From: Actinomycetes bacterium
GTDB taxonomy: Bacteria > Actinomycetota > Acidimicrobiia > Acidimicrobiales > UBA8190
Direction: 5' to 3'
Assembly (NCBI GenBank): GCA_021779775.1
Contig: JAJYAB010000160.1
Span: forward strand, 1 to 5,144
Length of the DNA stretch: 5,144 nt
Below the pieces are notes generated by a model that saw nothing but the letters and a program-made list of their open reading frames with translations, was not told the origin of the DNA and did not search any database. Within the stretch, counting starts at the first letter, position 1, and every line of letters starts with the position of its first letter. The position numbers were made by a program, and so were the translations under genes. Below are positions 1-5,144 of this stretch, in pieces.

Positions 1-2139
1 CCCGTAGCGGCACCAGGTCGAGCCGACGCAGGACTTCACGGTCCGCAGCGCTTTGCCGTAGGCATGGCCCGACTCGAACCCCGCATCGACCAGGCGGCCC
101 CAGATCGCCGGGAGGTGCTCGAGCCGGGCACCGAGCAGGTCGATCCGCTGGCCACCAGTGATCTTTACGTAGAGCGAGAACTCCCGGGCCACCTCGCCCA
201 GGCAGACGAGCCGCTCGGGGGTGATCTCGCCACCGGGAACCCGGGGCACGACGGAGTAGGTGCCGTCGCGCTGGAGATTCGCCAGGACGTGGTCGTTGGT
301 GTCCTGCAACGCCGACTGCTCCGGGTCGAGGATGTACCCGTTGCCCAGCGAGGCGAGGATCGACGCCACCACGGGACGGCATATCTCGCACCCGCGCCCC
401 TGCCCCCGCCGGGCGAGGAGGACGGCGAACGACGTGATGCCCTCGACCCGCACGATGTCGAACAGCTGCTGGCGCGCATAGGGGAAGTGCTCACAGAGCC
501 GATCGTCCACCGCCACCCCCGCCCGTGCCAGCTCGGAGCGAACGAGCTCGGAGATCTGGGGGACGCACCCGCCACAGCCGGTCCCGGCACGGGTAGCCGC
601 CTTCACCGCACGGACGTCCGCGCTGCCGGCGACAGCCACGCGCTCGGTGACGGCCGCGCAGATCGAACCTTTGGACACGTTCTCGCAGGAGCACACCAAC
701 GCCGTGGGGGCCAGTGCGTCCATGCCGACTACTGCCTCCGACGCCGGCAGTGCCGGGCTCAGCAGTGCACCCGGCTCCTCGGGGGAGGGGATGTCGCCAC
801 GAGCCATCTGCGACAGCACGCCGTACGCCGACGCGTCGCCGACCAGCACCCCGCCCACGACGGCGCCCCCCGGCCCGACGACGAGGCGCTTGTGGACCAG
901 GCGGGGCAGGTCGGTGTAGGCGACCGTCTTCGCCCCGCAGGACGTGGCATGGGCATCGCCGAAGCTGGCGACATCCACACCCATCAGCTTCAGCTTGGTG
1001 GAGAGGTCCGCCCCGTCGAACGCCGCGGGAGTCCCGCAGACGGTGTCGGCGACGACGCGGGCCATCTGGAACCCTGGAGACACGAGCCCGTACACCCGGC
1101 CGTCGGCCAGCGCACACTCCCCGATGGCGTAGATCGAAGGGTCGCTGGTCCGGCACTGCCGGTCGACGACGACCCCACCACGCTCGCCGACAAGGAGCCC
1201 AGACGCCCTGGCCAGGTCGTCGCGAGGCCGGACGCCGGCGGAGAACACCACCATGTCGGCATCGATCCGACGGCCCGAGCCGTCCCCCGGACCGGAGGAG
1301 CCCGGCGCGCCCAGCAGCACCGCACCGACCGCTCCACCTTCACCTCCTTCGATCGCCGCCAACGCTGTCGAGGTGTGCACCACGACGCCGAGCGCCTCGA
1401 TGCGCTGGCGCAGCACGGCACCGCCGACATCGTCGACCTGCACCGGCATGAGCCGAGGCGCCACCTCGACGACGTGGGTGGACAGCCCCCACGAATGCAG
1501 CGCGTGGGCAGCCTCGAGCCCGAGGAGGCCACCGCCCACCACGACCGCCCGCCGGCAGTGCTCGGCCCACGCCTGGATGGCCTGGACGTCGTCGATCGTC
1601 CGGTACACGAAGCAGCCGGGCCGGTCCCAGCCTGGTACCGGCGGGACGAACGGCACCGAGCCCGTGGCGAGCACAGCCGTGTCGTAGCGCACGCTCCTCC
1701 CCGCAGCCGTCGTGATGACCCGCTCCGCCCGGTCGATCGACGTGGCACGGTCGTCGAGGTGGATGACGACCGCATCCCCAGGGCAGGCCACCGCATCGTC
1801 GAGCGCAAGGTCGTCAAGTGCAGGGTCGTCGAGTGCAGAGTCGTCGAGCGCAGGGTCGTGGAGCGCAGGGTCGTCGAGCGCAGGGTCGTCGAGCGCAGGG
1901 TCGTCGAGTGCAAGGTCGTCGAGCGCAAGGTCGTCAGCGGTCGCTCCCTCGAACATCGACGACAGGTGGACCCGGTCGTAGGCCCGCCACGGCTCCTCGC
2001 CGAGCACCACCACGTCCCAGTCCTGGGTGGCGCCGCGCTCGACGAGACCCTGGACCAGCTTATGGCCGACCATGCCGTACCCGACGACGGCGAGCGTCCT
2101 GCGGCGGCGGGGCACAGCGTCGTGAGGGTTCTGGCTCAC
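1..2139 (-). CDS. nirB: Assimilatory nitrite reductase [NAD(P)H] large subunit NirB, 3'-truncated by the window
   Basis: It reduces nitrite to ammonium in the cytoplasm with NAD(P)H, passing electrons through FAD and Fe-S centres to siroheme. The 713 visible residues align end to end with E. coli NirB from memory. An FAD-binding GYGMVG lies at 20-25, YDRVHLSS at 54-61, ATGS at 158-161 and the NAD-binding GGGLLGLE at 202-209. The BFD-like [2Fe-2S] cysteines are C483, C485, C522 and C525. A GCEIC motif is at 583-587, the ferredoxin-like half domain (DGTYSVVPR) starts near 625, and the first siroheme/[4Fe-4S] pair is C704/C710 in CVGSTWCRYG. The frame is open to base 1; about 140 C-terminal residues, with the second cysteine pair, should follow outside. 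The GTG start overlaps the transporter stop as GTGA and gives a short basic leader before the Rossmann fold. Oddities are nine DDxAL repeats at 69-113 and a Gly/Ser-rich linker near 264-291. Confidence 0.96.
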   Translation of the reverse strand, partial: MSQNPHDAVPRRRRTLAVVGYGMVGHKLVQGLVERGATQDWDVVVLGEEPWRAYDRVHLSSMFEGATADDLALDDLALDDPALDDPALDDPALHDPALDDSALDDPALDDLALDDAVACPGDAVVIHLDDRATSIDRAERVITTAAGRSVRYDTAVLATGSVPFVPPVPGWDRPGCFVYRTIDDVQAIQAWAEHCRRAVVVGGGLLGLEAAHALHSWGLSTHVVEVAPRLMPVQVDDVGGAVLRQRIEALGVVVHTSTALAAIEGGEGGAVGAVLLGAPGSSGPGDGSGRRIDADMVVFSAGVRPRDDLARASGLLVGERGGVVVDRQCRTSDPSIYAIGECALADGRVYGLVSPGFQMARVVADTVCGTPAAFDGADLSTKLKLMGVDVASFGDAHATSCGAKTVAYTDLPRLVHKRLVVGPGGAVVGGVLVGDASAYGVLSQMARGDIPSPEEPGALLSPALPASEAVVGMDALAPTALVCSCENVSKGSICAAVTERVAVAGSADVRAVKAATRAGTGCGGCVPQISELVRSELARAGVAVDDRLCEHFPYARQQLFDIVRVEGITSFAVLLARRGQGRGCEICRPVVASILASLGNGYILDPEQSALQDTNDHVLANLQRDGTYSVVPRVPGGEITPERLVCLGEVAREFSLYVKITGGQRIDLLGARLEHLPAIWGRLVDAGFESGHAYGKALRTVKSCVGSTWCRYG
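1801..1935 (-). repeat. In-frame 15-bp tandem repeat, nine units, inside nirB
   Basis: Nine uninterrupted 15-bp units, read on the minus strand, have the consensus gacgaccctgcgctc and encode the pentapeptide DD(P/L/S)AL at NirB residues 69-113. Third residues in order are L, L, P, P, P, P, S, P, L; unit 6 begins with His instead of Asp. Units 3, 4 and 5 are identical, and the first and last units are identical to each other. The partial continuation gacgatgcg follows. E. coli NirB has one similar stretch here (TAEELSL). Aligning the flanks leaves exactly eight extra units (40 residues) and no loss on either side, so the array looks like an expansion of native sequence. Nothing breaks the reading frame. 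Confidence 0.95.
2136..2139 (-). promoter_or_regulatory. narK-nirB stop/start overlap (GTGA), translational coupling
   Basis: On the minus strand the transporter ends in TGA (2138-2136) and nirB starts at GTG (2139-2137), giving the four-base overlap GTGA. There is no purine-rich Shine-Dalgarno sequence at the usual distance before this GTG, since the preceding bases are ggtgctgcg. Ribosomes that finish the transporter probably reinitiate on nirB, which would tie its synthesis to the transporter. The next in-frame ATG, codon 23, lies inside the FAD-binding fold and is too late to be the start. Confidence 0.8.
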
Positions 2140-3707
2140 CGCAGCACCGGCTGCAGCTCGCCGCCCGGCACGGCACCCACCACCGGCACGGCACCCACCA
2201 CCGGCACGGCACCCACCACCGGCACGGCACCCGTGCCCGCGACATGCCGGTCGACCCCCGACCCGGCCGACCACCGGTCCTGCGAGGCGGGCACCGCCTC
2301 CGGCAGGAAGCGCCACACCGCTACGCCCACGACCGCTGCCGCCATGCCGATCATCAAGAACATCGTCTGCGGCGTGACGTAGACCAGCAGGAAGAGCCAG
2401 ATGATCCCCCCCAGGTTGCCGTATGCACCGACCAGGCCACCGATCTGGCCGCTCACCCGGCGGTCGATCTGCGGCGCGATGGCGAATACCGCCCCGTTCC
2501 CCCCTTGTAGGAACGCCGCCGCCATGACACCGAGCAGGACCGCGCCCGCCACCGGCCAGCTCCGATCGAGCAGGGCCATCGCTCCGAAGCAGGCGGCAGT
2601 CCCAGCCAGGGTGCCGACGAGCGTCCATCGACGCCGGCCGGTGGCATCGGACACGATGCCGCCCGCCGGTCGGGTCACGAGGTTCATGAGCCCGAAGGTG
2701 CCGGCGGCGACGCCCGCGGTGGCCAGTCCCAGGTGCCAGGTCTTTCCGAAGAAGGTCGGCAGGGTGGACAGCACCGCCAGCTCCCCTCCGAACGTCACGG
2801 CGTACGCCAGGGAGCAGAGCACCACGGACCGGAACGGGTACTGCGCCTCTGCGGGGTACGCCCCGGCCAGCGCCGGCCGGTTCACCCGTAGGCCGTGGGC
2901 GGCCTGCGCCAGCGCGAGGACCGGCAGGACGGCCAGCATCACGGCGAGCTCGCCGGTGCTGATGACGTGCACGAGCGAAAGGCGGTAGGCCACGATGCCC
3001 AGAACACCGACCGCCGGGATGCCGAGCAGCACGAGGCCGATCGCTGCGGCACGGCTCGTGACCTCGAGCGCACCCTGGCGGCGCGGCGGGACCCAGGGGA
3101 CGCCGCTCGGCGTGTCTTCGGCGGCCCGCAGGAACACCAGGCCCCAGGCAGCGCTGAGCGCACCGCAGATGCCGATGGCCCAACGCCATCCGTCGGCGCC
3201 GCCGAGCACGTCGGCCAGGACCGGCAGCCCGACGGTCGCCAGTCCGGACCCGAAATTCCCCCAGCCGGCATAGATCCCCTCGGCCGCGCCGAGCTCGGTG
3301 TCCGGCCACCACTCGCGGACCATGCGGATGCCGACGACGAAGCCCGCACCCACGACCGACAGTGCCAGGCGGCTGAGCACCAGAGTCGGGAAGCTCGACG
3401 CCAGCGCGAAGATCGTGTTGGGGACGGCGGCACCGATGAGCACGCAGGAGAACACGCGCCGCGGACCGAAGCGGTCCACCGCGGCACCGATCAGCAGGCG
3501 GGCCGGCACGGTGAGCCCGAGGTTGCACAGCCCGATGGCCGCCAGCTGGCCTTTGCCCAGGTGGAGCTGGCGGCCGATGGTGCTGGCGAACGGGGCGAAG
3601 TCGAACCAGACCACGAACGTGCAGAGAAAGGCAGCCCACGACAAGTGGAGGGCCCGGGCCCGACCGTGGAGGCCGGCCATCGTGCGCAGGGTGGGTGAGA
3701 AGCTCAT
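2136..3707 (-). CDS. narK: Nitrate/nitrite transporter, MFS nitrate-nitrite porter (NNP) family
   Basis: This inner-membrane porter (523 residues) imports nitrate and/or nitrite for the downstream reductase. Family marks are WFDFAPFASTIG at 34-45, TVPAR with the likely substrate-binding Arg70 in helix 2, the MFS loop motif DRFGPRR at 78-84, the nitrate signature GWGNFG at 148-153, TRPAGG with Arg346 in helix 8, and the second signature GAYGNLGG at 427-434. I see 14 hydrophobic segments: 12 canonical helices plus two central ones near 219-243 and 253-274. The latter recall cyanobacterial NrtP-type porters. After the last helix (about 447-467) comes a roughly 55-residue tail with GAVPVV repeats, unusual for the family. 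I chose ATG 3707; the frame stays open to an ATG at 3779, but that adds a charged, non-conserved leader. Symbol narK or nasA would both fit; substrate and direction are inferred. Confidence 0.93.
   Translation of the reverse strand: MSFSPTLRTMAGLHGRARALHLSWAAFLCTFVVWFDFAPFASTIGRQLHLGKGQLAAIGLCNLGLTVPARLLIGAAVDRFGPRRVFSCVLIGAAVPNTIFALASSFPTLVLSRLALSVVGAGFVVGIRMVREWWPDTELGAAEGIYAGWGNFGSGLATVGLPVLADVLGGADGWRWAIGICGALSAAWGLVFLRAAEDTPSGVPWVPPRRQGALEVTSRAAAIGLVLLGIPAVGVLGIVAYRLSLVHVISTGELAVMLAVLPVLALAQAAHGLRVNRPALAGAYPAEAQYPFRSVVLCSLAYAVTFGGELAVLSTLPTFFGKTWHLGLATAGVAAGTFGLMNLVTRPAGGIVSDATGRRRWTLVGTLAGTAACFGAMALLDRSWPVAGAVLLGVMAAAFLQGGNGAVFAIAPQIDRRVSGQIGGLVGAYGNLGGIIWLFLLVYVTPQTMFLMIGMAAAVVGVAVWRFLPEAVPASQDRWSAGSGVDRHVAGTGAVPVVGAVPVVGAVPVVGAVPGGELQPVLR
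2167..2232 (-). repeat. 18-bp tandem repeat in the 3' end of the transporter gene
   Basis: Three perfect 18-bp copies (plus-strand unit ggcacggcacccaccacc at 2167, 2185 and 2203) are followed by 12 bases of a fourth (2221-2232). In the transporter frame they encode GAVPVV at residues 493-498, 499-504 and 505-510, with the partial copy read first. The array lies after the last membrane helix, in a cytoplasmic tail with no recognised domain, and ends 28 bases before the nirB start codon. The copies carry no differences, which points to a recent or actively homogenised expansion. Confidence 0.95.
2221..2237 (-). other. Perfect 7-bp inverted repeat at the edge of the transporter-tail array
   Basis: Plus-strand ggcacgg (2221-2227) and ccgtgcc (2231-2237) are exact inverted copies around the three-base loop cac. 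In the mRNA this could form a short GC-rich hairpin. It is not followed by a U tract and lies inside coding sequence, so it is not an intrinsic terminator. Each downstream repeat copy also contains gccgtgcc, so alternative pairings are possible. Confidence 0.4.
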
Positions 3708-3714
3708 GGCGCCC

Positions 3715-3720
3715 ACTATC
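3715..3720 (-). promoter_or_regulatory. Candidate -10 element (gatagt) for a leaderless transporter transcript
   Basis: The minus strand reads gatagt, then seven bases, then the transporter ATG. This is close to the TANNNT-type -10 of actinobacterial housekeeping promoters and would place the transcript start at or very near the ATG. There is only a weak Shine-Dalgarno sequence (gtgggc), as expected for a leaderless message. No good -35 lies 17 bases upstream, which would fit an activator-dependent promoter. Confidence 0.35.
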
Positions 3721-3730
3721 CCGGAGCGAT

Positions 3731-3757
3731 GTTTCCGATCACGCGCCGCACGGTTAC
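3731..3757 (-). promoter_or_regulatory. Candidate GlnR/OmpR-family binding box
   Basis: On the minus strand GTAAC (3757-3753) and GAAAC (3735-3731) are spaced exactly 22 bases start to start, with GCGCG at the intermediate 11-base position. GlnR boxes are built from gTnAc and GaAAc half-sites on an 11-base period, and OmpR-type winged helices such as that of NnaR also bind direct repeats with this period. The middle half-site is degenerate, so this is a suggestion. The position, just upstream of the candidate -10, suits an activator. Confidence 0.35.
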
Positions 3758-3835
3758 GGCTCGGGCAACACCGCCGCATCCCCGGCCGGCGCCCGGCACG
3801 CGAACCCTCTCACGACGGTGCTGGGGGTTGTGCGA

Positions 3836-4969
3836 TCAGCCGGCGGCACCGCAGACCACGGTGCCCGTGAACCGGTATCCCCGGCGCACGGCAGTCTCGA
3901 TCGCATCGCCGGCCGGGCCGAGCTTGGCCCGCAGGCGGCGGACGACCGCCTCGAGCACGTGGGGGTCGACGTCGGGGTCCCCCCAGATGTCGTGCAGCAG
4001 GGACGAGCGGCTGACGGTGCCGCCGGCCTGCGCCACCAGCATGGTGAGGACCGCCCGCTCGCGATCGGTGAGACGGATCGCCTCGCCGTCGACGACGGCG
4101 ACCGAGCCCTGCAGGACCATGGCGCTCGCCCCGGCCTGAAACGCCAGGCGGCGCAGGAGCAGCGAGTCGGCGACCAGGCGCACCAGGGAGCCGAGCCGCC
4201 AGTGCTCCGGCACGACGGGACGAGCCACGCCTTCGTCGATCGCCGCACCGGCGCACACTGGCCCCACGCACGCCACGAGGATGGGCCCGTTCAGCGCGGC
4301 GAGCAACTCGGCCCGCCGGCCCATGGCCGCCGCTATCTGCATGAGGTTCCTCACGGCAGGACCTGCAGTGAAGGTGACGGCGTCGACGCGGTGGGCGCAG
4401 CAGAGCTCGATCAGCTGTTGGGCCGGGCGTGTCTCGTCGGGAAGAGTCCAGCGGTAGACGGGAACCTCGGTCACGTCGGCTCCCGCTGATCGGAGCAGGT
4501 CGGTGATCCCCCGCCGGTCGTCACCATGGAGCTGGAGGGCGACCCGCTTGCCATGCAGGGGCTCCTCCAGCAGGTGCTCTGCCACCGATGCCAGCTGCTC
4601 GTCGCGGGCCCGCCACCAGACGCTGAGGCCGGCGATCTGCACGGCACCGGCGGCCTTCGGTCCCCGCGCCGCGATCCGCGTGCGAGCCATGGCCTCCCGC
4701 AGCTCGGCTTCCATCCCCCACGACGCTGCCAAGCCCAGCCAGCTGCGGATGCCGACGCCGGTGTTGGCCACCAGATAGTCGGGGGGGGCGGCGATGATCG
4801 ACTCGGTCACCATGCGCAGCTTGACGTCGTCGGCCATGGGCAACGTCCGGATCGCCGGTCCTCGTACGACGTCGAGCCCCATCCGCGAGAGCATCAGCGA
4901 CTGCTCGTCGGACCGACGGTCTGCCGTCACGCCAACCGCGAAGCCACAGAGCTCTGGGACCGGGGCCAT
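3836..4969 (-). CDS. nnaR: NnaR-type regulator: HemD-like domain fused to OmpR/PhoB winged helix
   Basis: Likely transcription factor for nitrate/nitrite assimilation genes; the architecture matches Streptomyces NnaR and mycobacterial Rv0260c. Residues 1 to about 260 are uroporphyrinogen-III-synthase-like: VGVTADRR at 12-19, ANTGVGIRSWL at 68-78, ARGPKAAGA at 101-109, FTAGPAVRNLM at 200-210 and CVGPVCAGAAIDEG at 234-247. After a linker, the winged helix spans about 290-367, with LTDRERAVL at 300-308, recognition helix VLEAVVRRLRAKL at 338-350 and wing RRGYRF at 362-367. Whether the HemD part still makes or senses a tetrapyrrole cannot be read here; siroheme is NirB's cofactor, so the link is suggestive. 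I chose ATG 4969 because it precedes the conserved domain by a normal distance. An in-frame ATG at 5038 would add 23 non-conserved residues and abuts the 18-bp repeat array. Neither start has a convincing Shine-Dalgarno sequence. Confidence 0.9.
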   Translation of the reverse strand: MAPVPELCGFAVGVTADRRSDEQSLMLSRMGLDVVRGPAIRTLPMADDVKLRMVTESIIAAPPDYLVANTGVGIRSWLGLAASWGMEAELREAMARTRIAARGPKAAGAVQIAGLSVWWRARDEQLASVAEHLLEEPLHGKRVALQLHGDDRRGITDLLRSAGADVTEVPVYRWTLPDETRPAQQLIELCCAHRVDAVTFTAGPAVRNLMQIAAAMGRRAELLAALNGPILVACVGPVCAGAAIDEGVARPVVPEHWRLGSLVRLVADSLLLRRLAFQAGASAMVLQGSVAVVDGEAIRLTDRERAVLTMLVAQAGGTVSRSSLLHDIWGDPDVDPHVLEAVVRRLRAKLGPAGDAIETAVRRGYRFTGTVVCGAAG

Positions 4970-5042
4970 GAGCGTCCACGGTACGCACGGGGTCCACCGG
5001 GTGGCGAGCGAAGACCCGACACGAAACACACTGTTCATACTC
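4970..5042. promoter_or_regulatory. Probable nnaR leader/promoter region
   Basis: These 73 bases separate the preferred nnaR start from the repeat array. They are open in the nnaR frame back to the ATG at 5038, so they could be coding, but the predicted residues resemble no part of a HemD domain. I see no convincing -35/-10 pair. The last ten bases before the array (ttcatactc and neighbours) weakly resemble the end of a repeat unit. Confidence 0.35.
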
Positions 5043-5132
5043 CGCTGGCTATTGACACGCCTCTGGCGATTTACACTCCGCTGGCTATTTACACTCGTCT
5101 GGCTGTTGACACGCCGCTGGCGGTTGACACGC
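5043..5132. repeat. Five degenerate 18-bp direct repeats upstream of nnaR
   Basis: Five contiguous 18-base units start at 5043, 5061, 5079, 5097 and 5115. The plus-strand forms are cgctggctattgacacgc, ctctggcgatttacactc, cgctggctatttacactc, gtctggctgttgacacgc and cgctggcggttgacacgc. The invariant core is CTGGC, three bases, then T(G/T)ACAC; read toward nnaR it is GTGT(C/A)AA followed by GCCAG. A broken sixth copy may follow at 5133-5144, where the window ends. Such arrays occur as multiple terminal repeats of IS21-family elements and as regulator or replication-protein binding sites. No transposase is visible in the window. Confidence 0.9.
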
Positions 5133-5144
5133 CGGGCGTTGCTG

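Larger units (their letters stand above)
3708..3835 (-). promoter_or_regulatory. Intergenic region between nnaR and the transporter gene
   Basis: These 128 bases hold no gene. Reading toward the transporter they contain a GC-rich inverted repeat around 3783-3798, without a U tract, then a GlnR/OmpR-type candidate box and a -10-like hexamer just before the ATG. The spacing is longer than expected inside a tightly coupled operon, so the transporter-nirB pair probably has its own promoter here while nnaR readthrough may also contribute. Confidence 0.5.

Noticed and set aside
990..1928. A 312-codon minus-strand frame beginning with RSTTL repeats
   Set aside because: It is an out-of-frame reading of nirB; the repeats are the nirB 15-bp array in a different frame and the rest has no recognisable domain.
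1801..1935. The nirB array as a CRISPR or a non-coding minisatellite inserted between genes
   Set aside because: There are no spacers, the units are contiguous, and the frame continues through the array with conserved NirB motifs on both sides.
64..2382. A 772-codon open frame on the plus strand
   Set aside because: It is the exact antisense of nirB in codon register and runs on into the transporter gene. High third-position GC removes stops from this frame; its residues (many Arg, Asp, His, Pro) match no protein family, while the opposite strand encodes a full set of NirB motifs.
2895..3698. Plus-strand open frame opposite the transporter gene
   Set aside because: Charged, low-complexity antisense translation; the minus strand here encodes conserved membrane helices and nitrate-porter signatures.
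3708..3779. N-terminal extension of the transporter to an ATG at 3779
   Set aside because: The extra 24 residues are charged and unlike porter N-termini, and they would run through the candidate box and -10 element; ATG 3707 leads straight into a normal short leader and helix 1.
3783..3798. GC-rich inverted repeat after nnaR as a terminator
   Set aside because: The stem is short (gccgg/ccggc type) and no T-rich run follows on the transcribed strand, so there is no support for intrinsic termination.
5001..5038. Second GlnR-like box upstream of nnaR (GTGGC and GAAAC 22 bases apart, plus strand)
   Set aside because: The first half-site departs from gTnAc and the intermediate positions do not fit; this is near chance level.
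5052..5129. Repeated TTGACA hexamers on the plus strand as -35 promoter elements
   Set aside because: They are part of the 18-bp repeat unit, and no TANNNT -10 lies 16-18 bases downstream of those that can be checked in the window.

Overview
This is a high-GC window with GTG/ATG starts and dense, uninterrupted coding. It looks actinobacterial, because a HemD-winged-helix regulator of the NnaR type sits next to a nitrate transporter and NirB. I cannot place it more precisely from the sequence. All three genes lie on the minus strand, so the locus reads from right to left.

Layout in transcription order. (i) 5144-4970: the region upstream of the regulator. It holds a degenerate array of five 18-bp direct repeats (5043-5132) that may be an operator cluster or the end of an IS21-like element just outside the window. 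(ii) 4969-3836: nnaR, a uroporphyrinogen-III-synthase-like domain fused to an OmpR/PhoB-type winged helix. (iii) 3835-3708: a 128-bp intergenic region with a candidate GlnR/OmpR-type box and a -10-like hexamer close enough to the next ATG for a leaderless transcript. (iv) 3707-2136: a nitrate/nitrite porter of the major facilitator superfamily (narK/nasA type) with an unusual repeat-containing C-terminal tail. (v) 2139-1 and beyond the window: nirB, the large subunit of assimilatory NAD(P)H nitrite reductase. It overlaps the transporter gene by GTGA and is cut by the window edge inside its siroheme/[4Fe-4S] motif.

Together the genes form a nitrate/nitrite assimilation module: the transporter brings in nitrate or nitrite, NirB reduces nitrite to ammonium, and NnaR is the likely pathway-specific activator. 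A nirD gene and siroheme or nitrate reductase genes would be expected to the left, outside the window.

The unusual layer is repetitive DNA. There are three separate tandem arrays in 5 kb: nine 15-bp units inside the nirB coding region, three and two-thirds 18-bp units at the 3' end of the transporter gene, and five 18-bp units upstream of nnaR. The two coding arrays stay in frame. The nirB array adds 40 residues next to a segment of the FAD/NAD-binding module that is normally short, and it appears to have grown from the native sequence at that place. I found no RNA genes, CRISPR array or complete mobile element.
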